Positions 27,443-38,594 of a stretch of 64,000 nucleotides of DNA are shown piece by piece. Below the pieces are notes generated by a model. The model saw only the letters and a program-made list of their open reading frames with translations, ran no database searches and was not told where the DNA came from. The position numbers and the translations under genes were made by a program. How positions within the stretch are numbered: the first letter of the stretch is position 1; each line of letters begins with the position of its first letter. The stretch spans positions 1 through 64,000 of the forward strand of contig NZ_BMRM01000014.1 in the NCBI RefSeq assembly GCF_014648635.1, written 5' to 3'. The DNA comes from Streptomyces cinerochromogenes (GTDB lineage: Bacteria > Actinomycetota > Actinomycetes > Streptomycetales > Streptomycetaceae).

Positions 27443-28429
27443 ATGGCCAGAGACGGAGTCCGCCCCTCCTACGACCCCGCCGGCCCCGACCACGCCCTGC
27501 GCGCCGCCCTCCAGGATCTGCGCACCGGCCGCTGGATGGCCATGCGCACCCTGCTCGCGGAGACCACGCAGTGGTGGCAGTGGACCCAGCGCACCCAGGT
27601 GCTCGCGGCGGCCGCGGCCGGCACCGACGTGGTGCGGGCCTGGCTCGCCGAGGAGCCGGGCAGCGCCCACGCGGTGGTGATGCACGCCCGGGTCGGCGTG
27701 GAGCGGGCCCTGCGCGCCCGGCGGGAACAGCACCGCCGTACCCACGAGTTGTGGATCGAGGCGTGGGACGCCGCCCAGTCGGCCACCGCGGCGGCCCCGC
27801 GCGACCCGGTGCCCTGGGTGTGTCTGCTGGCGCTGGCCCAGCTCGATCCGGAGCAGCGCTGGGACGAGCACCGGGTCGCCGCTCCGGAGCCGATGCTGCC
27901 GCCGGGCCCCTGGGGGCTGCTGGCCGAGGCCGGCCGGCGCGACCCGTTCAACCGCGAGGCCCACCACCGGATGCTGCAGTTCCTGTACGCGCGCGGTGGT
28001 TCGGGCCGGCTCGCGGAGGCCGCCGGGTACGCGCAGTGGGCGGCCGGCCAGGCCCCGCCCGGTTCCGCCCTGCACCTGCTGCCGCTGTACGTCCGGGTCG
28101 AGCGGTACCGCCGGGACAGCGGGCACGACGCGGCACTGGACCTGCACTGGGTGGTGGAGGAGGCGGCCCGCGAGGCACAGCGCGCGCTGCACTCCTGGTT
28201 CGAGCGGACGGAGCCCGCCGAGCGCGCGCTGCCGGACCTCAACCATCTGGCCCACGCGCTGTGGGGCTCGCTGCAGTTCCAGGAGGCGGCGCGGGTGTTC
28301 GAGGCGATCGGCCCCTGGTTCACGCCCCCGCCCTGGATGTACCGCACGCCGGACCGGGAGCGTGCCGTGGAGATCTTCGTACAGGCCCGGGACCGCTGCC
28401 GGGCCGCCGCGGGGGGATCCCGTCCCTGA
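27443..28429 (+). CDS. Hypothetical alpha-helical protein
   Basis: About 328 residues from ATG 27443; an in-frame ATG at 27422 would add seven residues. It is Ala/Arg/Trp-rich and predicted mostly helical, with TPR-like spacing (for example EAHHRMLQFLYARGG and ALHLLPLYVRVERYRR). No signal peptide, membrane helix or catalytic motif is seen. A possible -10 element TATAGT lies at 27333-27338, about 105 bp upstream. It is divergent from the kinase operon and precedes an amino-acid permease by ~100 bp. I do not recognise a function. Confidence 0.75.
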   Translation: MARDGVRPSYDPAGPDHALRAALQDLRTGRWMAMRTLLAETTQWWQWTQRTQVLAAAAAGTDVVRAWLAEEPGSAHAVVMHARVGVERALRARREQHRRTHELWIEAWDAAQSATAAAPRDPVPWVCLLALAQLDPEQRWDEHRVAAPEPMLPPGPWGLLAEAGRRDPFNREAHHRMLQFLYARGGSGRLAEAAGYAQWAAGQAPPGSALHLLPLYVRVERYRRDSGHDAALDLHWVVEEAAREAQRALHSWFERTEPAERALPDLNHLAHALWGSLQFQEAARVFEAIGPWFTPPPWMYRTPDRERAVEIFVQARDRCRAAAGGSRP

Positions 28430-28532
28430 TCTCCCGGCCGGCTCCCCCGCTGCCTCCCCGCCGCTTCCCGCCAGCACACGCCCAGTTGAGCGCTCCCCGT
28501 TTCGCAAGCCTGTCGATTCCGGAGGTTTCCGC

Positions 28533-30065
28533 ATGTCCCGCACCCCCGATCCAGCGCCCTCCCCCGGTCTGCCGCAGCAGGACGAGGAGCAGCGGCTGCG
28601 CGAGCTCGGCTACCGGCCGGTGCTGGCCCGCCGCATGGACGGGTTCGGCAACTTCGCGATCAGCTTCTCGGTGATCTCGATCCTGTCCGGCTGCATGACC
28701 CTGTACGGCTTCGGCCTGAACACCGGCGGCCCCGCCGTGATGCTGTGGGGCTGGGCCGGCGTCGGCCTGTTCGTGCTGTGCGTCGGCCTCGCGCTCGCCG
28801 AGGTCACCAGCGCCTACCCGACCTCCGGCGCCCTGTACTACATGGCGGACCGGCTCGGCGGCCGGCGCTGGGGCTGGTACACCGGCTGGCTGAACCTGCT
28901 CGGCCTGCTCGGCGCGATCGCCGGCATCGACTACGGCGCCGCCCTGTTCACCGGCGCGTTCGCCAACCTCCAGTGGGGCTTCACCCCCACGCCCGGCAGA
29001 ACCATGCTGATCTTCTGCGCCATCCTGCTGCTGCACGCGGTGCTGAACCTGTTCGGCGTCCGCCTGGTCAGCCTGCTCAACTCGGTCAGCGTCTGGTGGC
29101 ACCTGGCGGGCGTCGCACTGATCGTCGGCGCGCTGGCGGTCTTCCCCGACCACCACCGGTCGCCGTCCTTCGTGTTCACGAAGTTCGTCAACGAGACCGG
29201 CTGGGACAACCCGCTGTACGTCGCCGCGATCGGCCTGCTGCTCGCGCAGTACACCTTCTCCGGCTACGACGCCTCCGCCCACCTGTCGGAGGAGACCTCG
29301 CACGCCTCGGTGGCCGCGTCCCGCGGCATCGTCCGCGCCATCTGGGCGTCCTGGCTCGCCGGCTTCGTCCTGCTGGCCGGCCTCACCTTCGCCATCCAGG
29401 ACTACGACGCCACGCGCACCACCGACACCGGTGTGCCGCCCGCCCAGATCCTCCTCGACGGCCTGGGCACGGACGGCGCGAGCGCGCTGCTCCTCGTCGT
29501 CATCGTCGCGCAGCTGTTCTGCGGCAACGCCGAGGTCGCCGCGGCCAGCCGGATGGTGTTCGCGTTCAGCCGGGACGGCGCGCTGCCCGGCTCGCACCTG
29601 TGGCGCAAGGTGAGCGGCCGCACCCAGACCCCGGTCGCCGCCGTCTGGCTGTCCGTCGTCGTGGCCTGCGTCCTCGCGCTGCCGTCGCTGTACTCGGCGA
29701 CGGCGTACAACGCGGTGACCGCCATCAACGTCATCGGTATCACCCCGGCCTACGCCATCCCGGTGTTCCTGCGGCTGCGCGCCGGCGACCGTTTCCGGCC
29801 GGGACCGTGGCACCTGGGCCGCTGGAGCAGGCCGATCGGCTGGATCGCGGTCGTGTGGGTGGCCTGCGTGACCGTCCTGTTCTGCCTGCCCCAGGCGTCG
29901 CCGGTCACCGTCAGCTCGATGAACTACGCCTCCGTCGCCCTCGCCGTGGTCCTGGTCCTCGCCAGCGTCTGGTGGTACGTCGCCCGCCGCTCGTACGGCA
30001 CCCCCACCACCGCGGCGTACGGCAGCGACCGCGACCAGGCGGACCTCGCGGAGGGCATCGTCTGA
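28533..30065 (+). CDS. APC-family amino acid/GABA permease
   Basis: 510 residues with about 12 transmembrane helices. The start ATG follows GGAGG by 7 nt. The first-helix region GNFAISFSVISILSGCMTLY and the following AEVTSAYPTSGALYY are typical of the amino acid choline transporter group (BAT1/GabP-like). It should import an amino acid or amine with proton coupling. The N-terminal ~35 residues are a hydrophilic cytoplasmic leader. Nearby genes do not reveal the substrate. Confidence 0.92.
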   Translation: MSRTPDPAPSPGLPQQDEEQRLRELGYRPVLARRMDGFGNFAISFSVISILSGCMTLYGFGLNTGGPAVMLWGWAGVGLFVLCVGLALAEVTSAYPTSGALYYMADRLGGRRWGWYTGWLNLLGLLGAIAGIDYGAALFTGAFANLQWGFTPTPGRTMLIFCAILLLHAVLNLFGVRLVSLLNSVSVWWHLAGVALIVGALAVFPDHHRSPSFVFTKFVNETGWDNPLYVAAIGLLLAQYTFSGYDASAHLSEETSHASVAASRGIVRAIWASWLAGFVLLAGLTFAIQDYDATRTTDTGVPPAQILLDGLGTDGASALLLVVIVAQLFCGNAEVAAASRMVFAFSRDGALPGSHLWRKVSGRTQTPVAAVWLSVVVACVLALPSLYSATAYNAVTAINVIGITPAYAIPVFLRLRAGDRFRPGPWHLGRWSRPIGWIAVVWVACVTVLFCLPQASPVTVSSMNYASVALAVVLVLASVWWYVARRSYGTPTTAAYGSDRDQADLAEGIV

Positions 30066-30129
30066 CGGCTGCCCGAGGAGCGCCGGTCCCGGTACGAACT
30101 GCAGTGCCGGATACGGCAGGATGAACGAG

Positions 30130-30168
30130 CGCGCCGGTCAGCGGAGTTCCCCTCCCCCGGCCGGCGCG
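30130..30168 (+). terminator. GC-rich hairpin after the permease gene
   Basis: Arms CGCGCCGG (30130-30137) and CCGGCGCG (30161-30168) are perfectly complementary across a 23-nt loop, 65 bp after the permease stop. It is a possible Rho-independent terminator without a T tract. Confidence 0.4.
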
Positions 30169-30257
30169 ATCGCACATCCCGGACTTCGAGCAGGTGACAA
30201 CGTGACGAGACTTCACAAACGGCTCTCCGCAGCGGCCGCGCGCCCCGGAGGTGACCG

Positions 30258-31349
30258 GTGAACCGCGCGCTGACCCTGGACGACCTCGTCCTCGCCGGTA
30301 TCGCGCTGGCGGCCGGCCTGGTGCTCGCCTTCATGTCGCGCACCCTGCTGCGCTGGCTCGCGAAGCACGCCAAGCGGACCCGGTGGAGCGGCGACGACGT
30401 CATCGTGGACGCGCTGCGCTCGGTCGTCCCGTGGGCGGCGATCGCGGGCGGCGCGGCGGCGGCGACGGCCGTGCTGCCGTTCACCTGGACCATCCAGCAC
30501 CACATCGACCAGGCGCTCCAGGTCTGGCTGATCGTCGTGGTGACCTTCTCCGCGGCCCGGGTGATCGCCGGCCTGGTCAGCTCGGTCACCCAGTCCCGCT
30601 CGGGGGTGGCGGGCTCGGCGACCATCTTCGTCAACATCACCCGGGTCCTGGTCCTGGCGATCGGCTTCCTGGTCGTCCTCCAGACCCTCGGCATCTCGAT
30701 AGCGCCCCTGCTCACCGCCCTGGGCGTGGGCGGTCTGGCGGTCGCCCTGGCCCTTCAGGACACGCTCGCCAACCTCTTCGCGGGCATCCACATCCTCGCC
30801 TCGAAGACGGTCCAGCCGGGCGACTACATCCGGCTGAGCAGCGGCGAGGAGGGCTACGTCGTCGACATCAACTGGCGCCAGACGACGGTCCGCCAGCTCT
30901 CCAACAACCTGGTGGTCATCCCCAACGGCCAGCTCGCCAAGGCGAACATGACCAACTACACGCGCCCCGAGCAGGAGCTGACCGTCCTGGTGCAGGTCGG
31001 GGTGGGCTACGAATCCGACCTGGAGCACGTGGAGCGGGTGACCGCGGAGGTGGTCACGGAGGTCATGACGGACGTCACGGGCGCCGTACCCGACCACGAG
31101 CCGGCCATCCGCTTCCACACCTTCGGCGACTCCCGGATCGGCTTCACGGTGATCCTCGGCGTCGGTGAGTTCAGCGACCAGTACCGGATCAAGCACGAGT
31201 TCATCAAGCGCCTCCACCGCCGCTACCGCGAGGAGGGCATCCGCATCCCGGCCCCCACCCGCACGGTCTCGCTCCAGCCGGGCTCGGCGGTGATCCCGCA
31301 GCAGCGCAGCGGGGAGGACGTCGTCGGCGGGGCGGCCCGGTCCGACTAG
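30258..31349 (+). CDS. MscS-family mechanosensitive ion channel
   Basis: 363 residues from GTG 30258 with GGAGG 6 nt upstream. Three to five N-terminal transmembrane helices are followed by the pore helix and the MscS beta-domain: LGVGGLAVALALQDTLANLF, then GEEGYVVDINWRQTTVRQLS and NNLVVIPNGQLAKANMTNYT, the family core. It opens on membrane tension to release osmolytes during hypo-osmotic shock. It is larger than E. coli MscS (286 residues) through extra N-terminal membrane segments and a longer C-terminal tail. Confidence 0.94.
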   Translation: MNRALTLDDLVLAGIALAAGLVLAFMSRTLLRWLAKHAKRTRWSGDDVIVDALRSVVPWAAIAGGAAAATAVLPFTWTIQHHIDQALQVWLIVVVTFSAARVIAGLVSSVTQSRSGVAGSATIFVNITRVLVLAIGFLVVLQTLGISIAPLLTALGVGGLAVALALQDTLANLFAGIHILASKTVQPGDYIRLSSGEEGYVVDINWRQTTVRQLSNNLVVIPNGQLAKANMTNYTRPEQELTVLVQVGVGYESDLEHVERVTAEVVTEVMTDVTGAVPDHEPAIRFHTFGDSRIGFTVILGVGEFSDQYRIKHEFIKRLHRRYREEGIRIPAPTRTVSLQPGSAVIPQQRSGEDVVGGAARSD

Positions 31350-31451
31350 GAGCGGCGTGCGGCGGCGCCTCGTCGCCGCCCCCTCGTGGGAGCAGTCGGC
31401 GATCTTGGGCATCCGTAGCAGAGATCGTCGTCGCTGTCAGGAGGAGCCAGC

Positions 31452-32252
31452 ATGACCATACCCGTGCGCCGGATCGGTCGGGCGGAGCGCCGGCGGCGCT
31501 TCGACCTGCGCAGCACCACGATGTTCTTCGTCCTGCTCGCGATCATCCTGTGCGTCCTGGCGTTCGTGGCGCGTACGGCGGCGAGCATGGTCGAGCGCCG
31601 CCCGCTGTGGGCCGGTGTGCTGGCGGTCCTCGGCACGGCCGCGGCGCTGCAGTTCCGATCGGGGCGGCGCCGGTTCTCCGCCTGGCGGTACGCGCGCCGG
31701 GCCGCCCGGGCCCTGGAGGAGGCCGCGGACCGGGCCTCGGACAGTCTCCGCGCCGCGGAGGAAGCGGCTGCCCGGCCGCCGGCGGCCGGCCCGCCGCCCG
31801 AGCCCGCGGGGGGCACCGTACCGGTGGCGGGGTACGCGGCTCCGCTCCTCGCGGCAGACCCCGCCGGGCTGGACCCCGACGGTTTCGAGCACGCCGTGGC
31901 GGAGCTGTGCGTCCGCTCCGACTGCCGCGACGTGGAAGTGGTGGGCGGAGCCGGTGACCTCGGCGCGGACGTGGTCGCGGTCGCCCCGGACGGGCGGCGC
32001 GTGGTCATCCAGTGCAAGTACTACGGAGACGGCAACAAGGTCGGCTCGCAGGACGTGCAGCGCTTCGGGGGAACCTGCTTCACCATCCACGAGGCCGATG
32101 TCGCGGCGGTCGTCACCACCAGCGACTTCACCGAGCCCGCTCTGGAGTACGCCCGTCAGTGCGGGATCGTCTGCGTCAACGGCGACGACCTCCGGGCCTG
32201 GCACCTGGGCACGGGCCACAGCCCCTGGCACCGGGCGGACGTCGAACCCTGA
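31452..32252 (+). CDS. Membrane-anchored Mrr-like restriction endonuclease domain protein
   Basis: 266 residues. Two hydrophobic segments (~23-45 and ~52-70) are followed by an Ala/Arg coiled-coil-like linker and a C-terminal Mrr-type PD-(D/E)xK nuclease domain (~145-255), with GADVVAVAPDG and VVIQCKYY supplying the Asp and Gln-x-Lys of the active site. Mrr-like domains cut modified or foreign DNA, but membrane-tethered forms have no settled role. A GGAG site lies upstream of the ATG. It follows the MscS gene by ~100 bp and precedes a DUF4186 gene by 34 bp on the same strand. Confidence 0.85.
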   Translation: MTIPVRRIGRAERRRRFDLRSTTMFFVLLAIILCVLAFVARTAASMVERRPLWAGVLAVLGTAAALQFRSGRRRFSAWRYARRAARALEEAADRASDSLRAAEEAAARPPAAGPPPEPAGGTVPVAGYAAPLLAADPAGLDPDGFEHAVAELCVRSDCRDVEVVGGAGDLGADVVAVAPDGRRVVIQCKYYGDGNKVGSQDVQRFGGTCFTIHEADVAAVVTTSDFTEPALEYARQCGIVCVNGDDLRAWHLGTGHSPWHRADVEP

Positions 32253-32286
32253 CCGGACGGCCCGGACGGGCTACCCTCGAGGCAGC

Positions 32287-32772
32287 ATGACCTCCTCCCC
32301 CGCCCCCGGCTCTCCGGGGCAGCCGTCCGACCCGCGGCCCGCCGGCCGGGGCCCCGCCGGGCCCCGCGCCCTCGACCAGCGGCTCGACGCCCTCGCGCGA
32401 CAGCCGTTCCGGGCGAAGTTCCACCTGCGCGGACGGGACCGGGCGACCGCCGCCCTGAAGGGCCCGGCGACCCTGCGGTGGCACGCGTACGACCTGATCG
32501 CCAAGCGGCTGGCACCGGCCGAGCCGTACAAGGACGGCCGGCAGACGCCGTACCGCGGCCATCCCGTGTTCGTGGCCCAGCACGCGACCGCGACCTGCTG
32601 CCGGGGCTGCCTGGAGCGCTGGCACGGCATCCCCAAGGGGCGGGAGCTGACCCGGCCCGAACACCTGTACGTGGTGGAGGTGATCTGCCGCTGGATCGCG
32701 CGCGAGATGGCGGACGGCGCTTTTTCCGGCCAGGACCCCTGTCGAGCCGACCCCGATCACGAGATATCTTGA
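32287..32772 (+). CDS. DUF4186 protein
   Basis: 161 residues. The core RAKFHLRGRDRATAALKG, then CCRGCLERWHGIPKGRELT and VVEVICRWIAREM, matches the conserved DUF4186 domain, of unknown function. The Cys-Cys-x-x-Cys and the nearby His suggest a metal site. The first ~35 residues are Pro/Gly-rich. It sits between the Mrr-like nuclease and the isocitrate dehydrogenase gene, all on the plus strand; the spacing permits cotranscription with the nuclease. Confidence 0.85.
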   Translation: MTSSPAPGSPGQPSDPRPAGRGPAGPRALDQRLDALARQPFRAKFHLRGRDRATAALKGPATLRWHAYDLIAKRLAPAEPYKDGRQTPYRGHPVFVAQHATATCCRGCLERWHGIPKGRELTRPEHLYVVEVICRWIAREMADGAFSGQDPCRADPDHEIS

Positions 32773-32809
32773 TGTCGAGCAATGTTACAGACGTGGAGCG
32801 GAGCACCCG

Positions 32810-35029
<2,220 letters not shown>

Positions 35030-35063
35030 TGCCTGCGGCGCCTGAGCCGCCCAGGTGACGTGC

Positions 35064-35102
35064 CCTCCGCCCCGGTCGGGAACCCCCCGGCCGGGGCGGA
35101 GG
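35064..35102 (+). terminator. Terminator after isocitrate dehydrogenase
   Basis: A perfect 12-bp stem, CCTCCGCCCCGG (35064-35075) with CCGGGGCGGAGG (35091-35102), and a 15-nt loop lie 35 bp after the stop. There is no T run. Confidence 0.75.
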
Positions 35103-35141
35103 CATGCGGGGCGGGGGCCGTTGTCAGTGCCGTGTGGCACC

Positions 35142-35192
35142 TTGATCATGCACGCGTCTCGATCACGCACGCGCCTCGATCACGCACGCCGC
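35142..35192 (+). repeat. Three 17-bp tandem repeats upstream of the amidohydrolase gene
   Basis: Units TTGATCATGCACGCGTC, TCGATCACGCACGCGCC and TCGATCACGCACGCCGC have GATCA at 35144, 35161 and 35178. They end ~30 bp before the GTG start, so they overlap the expected promoter/5' leader and may be regulator sites. Confidence 0.7.
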
Positions 35193-35220
35193 CCACACCT
35201 CAGGACCTCAGGAGCAGCCG

Positions 35221-36018
35221 GTGTCCCATGCCGCCCCCTCGTTCGAACTCCTCCCCGGTGCCGCCGACTCGCCGGTGCTGCTGCACGTGCCGCATTCCGC
35301 GCGGGCGATACCGGACGACGTGCGGGCCGGCATCGTGCTGGACGACACCGCGCTGGAGCGGGAGCTGGACCACATCACGGACGCGCACACCGCGGAGATC
35401 GCCGAGCGGGCCGCCGCACTCGCCGGGGTCCGCCCCTGGCGGTTCGTGAACCGGCTCTCGCGGCTGGTGGTGGACCCGGAGCGGTTCCCCGACGAGCGGG
35501 AGGAGATGACGGCCGCCGGCATGGGCGCGGTGTACACGCGGACCACGCACCGGGCCGAGCTGCGCCCCGCGGACACCGACCCCGAGCCCCTGCTCGCCCG
35601 GTACTTCCGGCCGTACGCGGCGGCCATGACGCGGGCGGTGGCCGACCGGCTCGCCGCGACCGGCCGGGCCGTGATCATCGACGTCCACTCCTACCCGGCC
35701 GAACCGCTCCCGTACGAGCTGCACGGGAGCGGGCCGCGTCCGCCGGTGTGCCTGGGCACGGACACCTTCCACACCCCGCCGGACCTGACCGAGTCGGCTC
35801 GCAGGGCGTTCGCCGCCTGCGGCGGGACCGGCCTGGACAGCCCGTTCGCCGGCACGTACGTCCCGCTGGACTTCTACGGCACGGACGCCCGGGTAGGCGC
35901 CCTGATGGTGGAGATCCGCCGGGACACCTACATGACGGAGCCGGGCGGCCCCGCCGGTCCCGGCCTGGACCGGCTCGCCACCGCGCTGGCGGCGCTCGTG
36001 GACGCGGTCAGGCCCTGA
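35221..36018 (+). CDS. N-formylglutamate amidohydrolase family protein
   Basis: 265 residues from GTG 35221 with AGGAG 6-7 nt upstream. Family motifs: LLHVPHSARAIPDD at the N-terminus, ELDHITDAHTAEIA, the RFVNRLSRLVVDPERFPDE segment and VIIDVHSYPAEPLPYE. These hydrolases release glutamate from N-formylglutamate, the last step of one histidine degradation route. No other hut genes are adjacent, so the natural substrate may be another N-acylated amino acid. Its 3' end overlaps the convergent small protein gene by 11 bp. Confidence 0.92.
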   Translation: MSHAAPSFELLPGAADSPVLLHVPHSARAIPDDVRAGIVLDDTALERELDHITDAHTAEIAERAAALAGVRPWRFVNRLSRLVVDPERFPDEREEMTAAGMGAVYTRTTHRAELRPADTDPEPLLARYFRPYAAAMTRAVADRLAATGRAVIIDVHSYPAEPLPYELHGSGPRPPVCLGTDTFHTPPDLTESARRAFAACGGTGLDSPFAGTYVPLDFYGTDARVGALMVEIRRDTYMTEPGGPAGPGLDRLATALAALVDAVRP

Positions 36019-36478
36019 GCCACTCCGTGACGATCACCTCCGCGCCGGTCCGCAGCCGCAGGGCGAACGGGCCGGACGGCGGGGTGTCGCTGGTGAAGCG
36101 GCCGAGGGGATCGACGGTGAGCGGGCGGGTGGCCTGGGGGCCGCCGAGGACCTCGATGCGGGCCGGCCGCGGTGGCAGCAGCTGGCCGATCAGGCCGTCC
36201 TCGGTGACCTCCACGTCGACGGTCGTCCCGCCCGCGCGGAACGTCAGCATGCGCGGCGCGTCCACGGCCCCCCTGACCGGCAGCGCGTCCACGAGCGAGT
36301 CGAAGGTCAGCTCGGCGAGCCGGGCGTCCAGGTCGTGCAACGCGAAGGCCTCCAGGGCCACCTGGAGCAGCTCGGCCGGGACCGGGTCCAGCACGACCGC
36401 GGCCTGGCGCAGCTCCTCCTCCAGCACGGCGTCCGCGAACTCCTCCGGTCCCTCGGGCATCCCGTCGCCGCCGTTCAC
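36008..36478 (-). CDS. Hypothetical protein translationally coupled to an ECF sigma factor
   Basis: 156 residues. Its GTG overlaps the sigma factor stop (GTGA at 36475-36478). The N-terminal half is helical and acidic (PEEFADAVLEEELRQAA, then LHDLDARLAELTFDSLVD), the C-terminal half beta-rich (DVEVTEDGLIGQLLPPRPAR, then GPFALRLRTG). No membrane helix or zinc motif, so it is not a classical anti-sigma factor, though a role in binding the sigma factor or the CHAT protein is plausible from position. I do not recognise a named domain. It belongs to the sigma/subtilase/CHAT block. Confidence 0.75.
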   Translation of the reverse strand: MNGGDGMPEGPEEFADAVLEEELRQAAVVLDPVPAELLQVALEAFALHDLDARLAELTFDSLVDALPVRGAVDAPRMLTFRAGGTTVDVEVTEDGLIGQLLPPRPARIEVLGGPQATRPLTVDPLGRFTSDTPPSGPFALRLRTGAEVIVTEWLRA

Positions 36479-37050
36479 ACCGCACCCCGCGCGTTCATCC
36501 GGGCCCGCAGCCGGCGCAGACAGCGCTGGCGCAGCGGGCCGATACTGCCGACCGCGATACCGAGCGCGGCCGAGATCTCCCCGTAGCTGGGCGGCGGCGA
36601 GGCCATCAGCACGCGCAGCAACTGCCGGCAGCGCTCGCCCAGTCCGTCCAGCTCCTGCCAGAGGCGGCGGACCCGCTCCGCCCGGTCCGCCTCCTCCTCC
36701 GAATCGATCAGCGTCTCCTCGGGCGTCCGGTCCTCGCTGGCCCGGTCCAGCACCCGCGGATCGTCGGTCAGGGTCAGCCGCGCCAGGCCCTTGAGGACCT
36801 TCAGGCACTCGTGCCGGGCCGTACTGGCCAGCCAGGCACCGGCCTTGTCGGGTTCCCGGATCCGGCCCAGGTGCTGGGCGAAGCGGAACCAGGTGGTCTG
36901 GAAGACCTCGTGCCCGTCGGCGTCCGACAGCCGGTGTGCGCGCACCACCGACCACACCAGCGGACTCATCCCTTCCACCAGCGCCTTCCAGGCCGCGGCG
37001 TCCCCGTCGACGGCGGACTGGACCAACGCGCCGACCTCTGCTCGGTCCAC
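36475..37050 (-). CDS. ECF-type RNA polymerase sigma factor
   Basis: 191 residues. GTG 37050 is chosen because AAGGGG lies 7 nt upstream. Region 2 is in SDADGHEVFQTTWFRFAQHL with the core-binding WLASTARHECL that follows; region 4 is LGERCRQLLRVLMASPPPSY followed by GEISAALGIAVGSIGPLRQR, a helix-turn-helix. No region 1 or 3, so ECF class. It is followed by a coupled small protein and preceded by the subtilase gene 60 bp upstream on the same strand, with the CHAT gene divergent. It may direct transcription of this block. Confidence 0.92.
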   Translation of the reverse strand: MDRAEVGALVQSAVDGDAAAWKALVEGMSPLVWSVVRAHRLSDADGHEVFQTTWFRFAQHLGRIREPDKAGAWLASTARHECLKVLKGLARLTLTDDPRVLDRASEDRTPEETLIDSEEEADRAERVRRLWQELDGLGERCRQLLRVLMASPPPSYGEISAALGIAVGSIGPLRQRCLRRLRARMNARGAV

Positions 37051-37109
37051 GGCTCCACCCCTTGTGTACGGCCTGTCATCGTACGCCGCGGAGCGGAGCG
37101 TTCCGGCCC

Positions 37110-38537
37110 TCATGCGGGCACCGCCGGGATCCCGGCCGGGACGGGGCGCCAGGTGGGCGGGCGGAGCGCCGGTACGTGCGCCCCGCGCACCTCGGCCCGG
37201 TCCGCGGCGGCCGCCAGCAGTGCGGCGCCGGCCGCCCTGGGGTCGCTCTCCCGGTACGCCGTCATCCGCGCGGCGACGAGTCCCGCGGCCACCGGGGTGG
37301 CGAAGGAGGTGCCGCTCCACTGCGCGAGGCCGTCGAACATCACCTGGTCCGGCTTGGCGCCCGTGCTCTCCCGGCCCTCGCTCAGCACGCCGGTGTGGCG
37401 CGGGTACCGGCAGGTGCAGGGGTAGTCGTCGACGCCGAAGCGGCAGGAGTCGTAGGTGGAGTGCTGGTAGACGTACGGCACGGGGGTGGTGAAGCCGGTG
37501 AGGGCGCTGGTGAGGCGCTCGCCGGGGGCGTGGACACGCACCCAGGGCCCGTGGTTGGTGAAGCAGGCACCGGACTGCCCGTCCGCGCGCAGGGCGCCGA
37601 CCGAGAGCACGCAGTCGGCGTACTCGGGCAGGGCGGCGTAGGCGGCGGGCCAGAACGGGGTGTCGCTGCCGTTGTTGCCGGCGGCGGCCACCAGCAGGGT
37701 GCGCTGCGCGCGCAGTTCCCGCATGAACGCGTCCAGGCCGATCAGACCGTCGGGGTCCGTGCCGGGCGTGCCCGCGGAGAGGCTGAGGATGTCCGGCCAG
37801 CCGTCCCGGTCGACGGCCTCGAAGAGCAGCCCGCCGAACTCGGACTCCAGCACGGCCCCGGCGTCGCTGAGCGTGCCCCGTACGGTGATGTCGGTGTTGG
37901 GTGCGACGGCCGCGAGGATCCCGGCGATGAACGTGCCGTGGCCGACGTACTGGCGGAGCACGCCGTCGCCGTCGGTCTCGGTCAGCTGGGCGTCGCCGGT
38001 GGTGTGGGACAGCAGCGGGTAGGAGCGGTGGTCGTGCACCAGACCGGTGTCGACCACGAGGACGCCGACCGCGGTGGCCGGGTCGTAACTGCCCTCCGCT
38101 GCCGCCGGGTTGGCGGGCTCGGTGCGCGACACGGGCACCGGCTCGTCGCCCGGGCAGGCGTTGACCGCGATGTGCACCACGTGGTTGCGGCCGGCGAGCC
38201 GGCGGCCCTGGCGCTCCTCGGCCTCCCGCACCGCGCGCAGGGCGTGCGGCACGGTGTCCTCGCCCTCGGCCGGGTCGCCGACCCGGATCCGGGTGACGCC
38301 GGTGCGGCCGGCCCGCGGGCCGACGCGGCGCACATGGTCGGGGACGAGTCCCTGGGTCTCGGTGAAGTGGGTACGCACGGTGTCCTCGACGAACCGGGCC
38401 TCCTCGCCGTCCCGGACCAGGACGACACCCTTCTCGTAGAGGAACCCGGCCGAGTCGTCCGGCCCCATGGTCAGGGGTACGTCCGGCAGGGACCGCTGGA
38501 TGTGGTGGAACTGCTCGTGGAATCGCTGTGGTGCCAT
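37110..38537 (-). CDS. Intracellular S8 (subtilisin-like) serine protease
   Basis: 475 residues with no signal peptide or propeptide-like secretion signal. An N-terminal ~150-residue domain of unknown fold precedes the subtilase domain. The full catalytic set is present: Asp163 (GVLVVDTGLV), His200 (YVGHGTFIAGIL), oxyanion Asn288 (AAAGNNGSD) and Ser411 (WSGTSFATPVAAG). A Cys-rich insertion (C365, C374, C376) lies before the serine. So this is an active, probably cytoplasmic, subtilase. It is divergent from a TPR-CHAT protease-like gene across a 76-bp region and upstream of an ECF sigma factor, which suggests a proteolytic signalling system rather than nutrition. Confidence 0.93.
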   Translation of the reverse strand: MAPQRFHEQFHHIQRSLPDVPLTMGPDDSAGFLYEKGVVLVRDGEEARFVEDTVRTHFTETQGLVPDHVRRVGPRAGRTGVTRIRVGDPAEGEDTVPHALRAVREAEERQGRRLAGRNHVVHIAVNACPGDEPVPVSRTEPANPAAAEGSYDPATAVGVLVVDTGLVHDHRSYPLLSHTTGDAQLTETDGDGVLRQYVGHGTFIAGILAAVAPNTDITVRGTLSDAGAVLESEFGGLLFEAVDRDGWPDILSLSAGTPGTDPDGLIGLDAFMRELRAQRTLLVAAAGNNGSDTPFWPAAYAALPEYADCVLSVGALRADGQSGACFTNHGPWVRVHAPGERLTSALTGFTTPVPYVYQHSTYDSCRFGVDDYPCTCRYPRHTGVLSEGRESTGAKPDQVMFDGLAQWSGTSFATPVAAGLVAARMTAYRESDPRAAGAALLAAAADRAEVRGAHVPALRPPTWRPVPAGIPAVPA

Positions 38538-38555
38538 GTGGTGTCCTCCCCCTCA

Positions 38556-38594
38556 AGACGGTGTCCGACAGTGAGAGTCGCGGGACCACCGTCT
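38556..38594. promoter_or_regulatory. Inverted repeat in the subtilase/CHAT divergent promoter region
   Basis: Arms AGACGGTG (38556-38563) and CACCGTCT (38587-38594) are perfect inverted repeats 23 bp apart, and the symmetry extends imperfectly inward (GACGGTGTCC against GGACCACCGTC). They occupy the only 76 bp between the two divergent genes, so a dimeric regulator here could control both. Confidence 0.5.
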
